A stretch of DNA of 64,000 bases, taken from NCBI GenBank assembly GCA_037576215.1, contig JBANDB010000010.1, positions 2,604,001 through 2,668,000 on the forward strand, written 5' to 3'. The number at the start of each line of letters is the position of its first letter. The first letter of the stretch is position 1. Positions 60,807-64,000 of this stretch are shown piece after piece. The stretch is from Armillaria gallica. Taxonomy: Eukaryota; Basidiomycota; Agaricomycetes; Agaricales; Physalacriaceae. The position numbers were made by a program, and so were the translations under genes. The notes under the pieces are model-generated. The model worked only from the letters and a program-made list of their open reading frames with translations, had not been told where the DNA came from and made no database searches.

Positions 60807-61866
60807 TCATGCTACCAGGGGAGGAGGGAGACCTTTTACCTGACCTACATTCAATGCCTTCTGAAATTTATCATGCGCTACTTGAAGTGTTTTGAACGAC
60901 TCGTGCACAGCCCCAGTAATACCCAGGACATTCAGGCCTGATTTGATGCTGCATTGAGAGGGAAAGTCAGCAAGGACTACCACCAATCTAGAACACTTAC
61001 TATGTCAGGTAGATCCCTGGGGAAATGCCCTTAAAGACAATGTGCCACTGGGGATCTGTTTGTCCCAAATTCAGTGATGTTTGATAGGCATTTTCAGGCT
61101 TTGTTAGCATAGCTTCAGGCTTCGGCATTTCCACCGACACAGCCCAAACAGAGACAAGGTCACCCCTGCACCACCATTGAACCCATCCTTTGGACAAAGC
61201 ATAGGCATAGGCAGCTTTGGCGGCAGCACAAGTCTTGTAAGAAAGGTGAAGCTTATAGCAGACACCAGAAGTCCAGCTTTCACAGGTGGACCTGAGGAGA
61301 TATAATGAGACCGTCATGCACAGAGGCTGTAACATATCATTGGTCACATACACCAGTGCTTTTCCCCAAGAAAACAACATGGAACTTGGTGCCACAAGGT
61401 CGACGCTGTTTGTGCTTCAAAGTAGCCTTAGCCTGGCTTCCAGGCTGATCATGAAGGATTTGAGCGGCCTCTGACCTTTAAATTTTGGCTTGGCATCAGT
61501 GTGATACATTCAACTGAGAGTTGGGTCCTTACCAATCCAGTGTACGGAGTACTTGAGAACTCGTTTGAACAACATAATGAGTACAATCCTGAAAATTTAC
61601 ATTGCTCAGATGCTCAGCGAGCTCATCTGTATCTGCTGTTGACTTTGGCTATAGACCCAAGCAATATAGAACTCACCCGCAGCAGTAATGGAGGTGGCGT
61701 TCTGTGATGGTAAAGGGTCTTCATCTGATTCCACACCAAATGTGGAAGCAGCATCATAGAAATAATCTTCATCGCTGTCGGAGTCAAGGAGAATGATTTT
61801 GAGGCTAGAGTCGGACTCTGGCTCCCTAAGGGACCGAGGCTGCTGAGGAGGCAGTTGCTGATCCAT
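60807..61866 (-). CDS. Viroplasmin-like (RNase H1 N-terminal type) domain protein, gene 2
   Basis: It starts at ATG 61,866 (MDQQLPPQQP). The first exon, 61,677-61,866, carries an acidic Ser/Asp linker (LLDSDSDEDYFYDAAS) and ends at a GTGAGT donor. Later exons contain two repeats of the small domain: KFHVVFLGKSTG...SGVCYKLHLSYKTCAAAKA (near 61,200-61,420), then WHIVFKGISPGIYLT, a 52-base GT-AG intron (60,949-61,000), and LGITGAVHESFKTLQVAHDK, ending at TGA 60,807. The pattern Y/HxVFxGxxxGVYxxW...vxGxxxxxxKsFkTxxEAxxaf is that of the caulimovirus viroplasmin/RNase H1 N-terminal domain, which in RNase H1 binds RNA-DNA hybrids. Exon borders in the middle are not resolved. The gene is in tandem with gene 1. 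Confidence 0.55.
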
Positions 61867-62056
61867 GGTATACCAGGGTTGTGGCTACTCTATCCTTTAT
61901 GTGATGAGATTGGAACCCAGATGCCGGAAGAACAATGAATTTGTATTAAAATGTAAATACGTTGTCATACTATTCTATCCAACTCGCCCACTGAAAACTA
62001 GTCTAACAAGAAGCATGAGATTAACCTCACTATTGCAAATAAATCAAACCATACGT

Positions 62057-62697
62057 TCAGATGATCTCGAGGTCCCTGGAATGCCAGGCCCTGTTGAAAG
62101 CAGCCATGGCTTCTTCCTGAGAGGTGAACATTTTCTGGGACCCTCCTGACACAGTGAGAGTAGCGCAATTGGCAATGAACCTGGGTAGGGATGCTTTAAA
62201 GGTGGCGATAGCTATAAAGAAAAAGAAACCTATGCATCTGAGAAGACACCAACAAAGTGCCCTTTGTACACAGCATACCATCTTTTGCTTTGGATCACAT
62301 TGGTGGTACTAAAGGGATTGGGAGGCTGTTCAGTGAACTTGACTCTGGGAATGCAAGTTGAATCTTCGCTCGGAGTGAGCACACTTGCGATTGCCGCTGA
62401 AGAAATACATTAGTGAGAGGTGACATCGGAAACACATTGAACTCGTACTGGCTTCCTGGGGGTGATCAGGGTTGATGCCGACGAAACAGTGGCAGTATCA
62501 GTCCCGGTGATCACCTCAGTATCGCTGTCTTCAGAGTCAGACAATGCAGGCTCTCCCTGAGCCAATGGAGGGGACAGCGATGGTGCTGGAGAAGTGGTAG
62601 TAGTAGCAGGTGACAACTCAGACTCACTGGATGTGGTCACAACACCCGCAGAGGTATCAGCGGGGGCTGCAACCATGCCTTCTTGCTGTTCGGACAT
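62057..62697 (-). CDS. Viroplasmin-like (RNase H1 N-terminal type) domain protein, gene 1
   Basis: It starts at ATG 62,697 with a Ser/Thr/Pro- and acid-rich low-complexity leader (SDSEDSDTEVITGTD). Exon 1 is 62,436-62,697; a 39-base GT-AG intron is proposed (62,397-62,435), short but in phase. Then comes RWYAVYKGHFVGVFSDA, the first strand pair of the domain, an unresolved intron, and SQKMFTSQEEAMAAFNRAW to the TGA at 62,057. It has one domain copy against two in gene 2. The acidic leaders and shared orientation suggest a tandem pair. Biological role unknown. Confidence 0.5.
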
Positions 62698-62876
62698 TGT
62701 GATTCAGATGAAGGAGTATTTCACTCTTTGTCCTCCTTTTATAGCAGGTAAATGAGAGTCTGACCAAGAACTGTACAGTTGCACATTACCTGGTAGAAAT
62801 GAAATACCGGGTCGTGCAAGAGAGCCACATGGCTTCCGGTTTTTTTTTCCTGTTCTCGTCATTTCATCTCCTGAAA

Positions 62877-64000
62877 ATGGGTAAGAAACAGCGCTTGAAA
62901 AAGGAGGAGAGAAAGAACTTGAAAGGGTGGGCAGAAGGTGGTCATGAGAGGATTCTATCCAAGCATGTCCTGCTATACTCTGACTGCCTTGAACTCGGTT
63001 GGCACACCAAGCTAGCCTGCTTGGTAGAAATCTATCCTGAATATTACTTCCATGTCAGTTGGCACTTGCTGGACCATGAGGAGCCTGCACAACCTTTTTG
63101 TTTATACAATCCTCATGCACCTCGTGAACACGAAGACCTCACACCGGAGGAGGCAAAACAAAAATGTGAACGGGTGGAAAAGATCGATAAGGTAAGCACT
63201 ATATTGCAGATGTATTAGCTAATTTAACTGATGTTCGTGTTCACTATAGTGCATCAGGCATTGGTTGAGATATCATGCTCACAAACTTCAAAAGAAACAG
63301 CTCAAGTTGTGGCATAGTATGCTCCATGATCTGTGGAACCTCTATCTGGCTAAGCTTGCCAGTATCACAAAACTGCCAAAGACACGACAAGCGTACCAGG
63401 AGTGGTTCACCGAACCCAAGAACATGAAGCTCATTGCAAATATCGTGGCTGAACGATGGGAGAAACATGTCGCTGATGGAACAACTGTGGATGGTCTGAA
63501 TGTGGGCCTTTGGATGGCAGTGGCACACAAACTGTTCCAGACCCTGGAGCCTGAGGTGCAAGAGCAGTGGAAGGAAAAAGCTAGAGACGTTGCAGACCAC
63601 AATAAGAGGGAATATGTGAACCTTTTGAAGGCTCCTCCATCGAAAGATCCTGTGGAGAGACAACTGTAAGTTTGCTGTTTACCGCTTGTTATGGACATGT
63701 ATTTACCCTTTTCGAAGCTGCATCAACAACTTACCGGCTTTCGCGGCACCCTTGTTATGAGGAATCTCTGAGAGGACCGGTTTGGCTGTGTTCATGATAG
63801 TTGGGTGACCAATGCCAAGAAATGATGGACAGCTAGGAACATTAAAGTGAGTTATCATTGGTCACTATGTATCACACACTGACCTCGTATGCTTGACAGC
63901 TTATCATGGCAGAAGAACCTTGACGATAAGCCCGTGGCATGGCCGCACTGGGATGCAAAAAGGTTCAAAGAACAAGTCCAAGATTTCTTCTTGGACTTTT
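62877..64000 (+). pseudogene. Agaricomycete-expanded protein family, partial, with two in-frame stops
   Basis: Exons 62877-63191, 63250-63665, 63718-63846 and 63900 onward (runs off the window) join in phase with GT-AG introns. The N-terminus is basic (MGKKQRLKKEERKNLKGW), followed by an acidic Glu/Lys region, and exon 2 is helical with LWMAVAHKLFQTLEPEVQEQW. Exon 3 gives LPAFAAPLL, then TGA (63,758), ISERTGLAVFMIVG, then TGA (63,806), PMPRNDGQLGT. Exon 4 begins LSWQKNLDDKPVAWPHWD. The layout matches a large uncharacterised family in agaricomycete genomes that I know from memory as transposon-associated; no function is assigned. Confidence 0.5.

Overview
The window looks like nuclear DNA of an agaricomycete (mushroom-forming) basidiomycete. 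Coding regions are split by many short GT-AG introns of about 45-60 bases. There is a lineage-typical 7-transmembrane family, F-box-like genes, a chromodomain Ty3/gypsy element, a KDZ transposase and viroplasmin-like (RNase H1 N-terminal type) proteins. No RNA gene or CRISPR was recognised.

Positions 1-45,773 are an amplified gene array. Its core is a 6-exon gene for a 7-transmembrane protein of about 320-330 residues, present eleven times. Seven copies (A 636, B 5269, D 13374, F 22825, H 30542, I 37530, J 43369) lie on the + strand and share one C-terminal tail. Four copies (C, E, G, K) lie on the - strand, tail to tail with B, D, F and J, and carry a different tail. By hand splicing B, D, E, G, H, I and J are open throughout. 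A has one damaged splice donor, C has two lesions, F is a wreck, and K is cut off by a retrotransposon LTR. Divergently upstream of most + copies sits a minus-strand F-box-like gene, and every F-box copy I could read is frameshifted or interrupted. Three copies of an ExoX-C/DUF3820-like gene occur between the units. Segment 2.2-9.2 kb and segment 10.3-18.7 kb are sister duplications. A GC-rich minisatellite region interrupts the unit at 32-33.5 kb.

Positions 45,774-64,000 are transposon-rich. First comes a minus-strand chromodomain gypsy element with one LTR, at least eleven in-frame TGA stops and a mutated reverse transcriptase box. Next is a KDZ transposase gene (51,126-57,870, minus) split by a 3.0-kb, nearly perfect palindromic (foldback) element at 54,499-57,516 flanked by an 8-bp target duplication. 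The last part holds degenerate sequence, two adjacent viroplasmin-like genes on the minus strand, and at the right edge a plus-strand gene of a family I recall from agaricomycete genomes, with two in-frame stops.

The likely history is repeated local duplication of a 7TM/F-box unit, with the 7TM genes kept open while the F-box partners decay, and a transposon accumulation zone abutting and truncating the last unit. The cellular function of the 7TM family is unknown to me.
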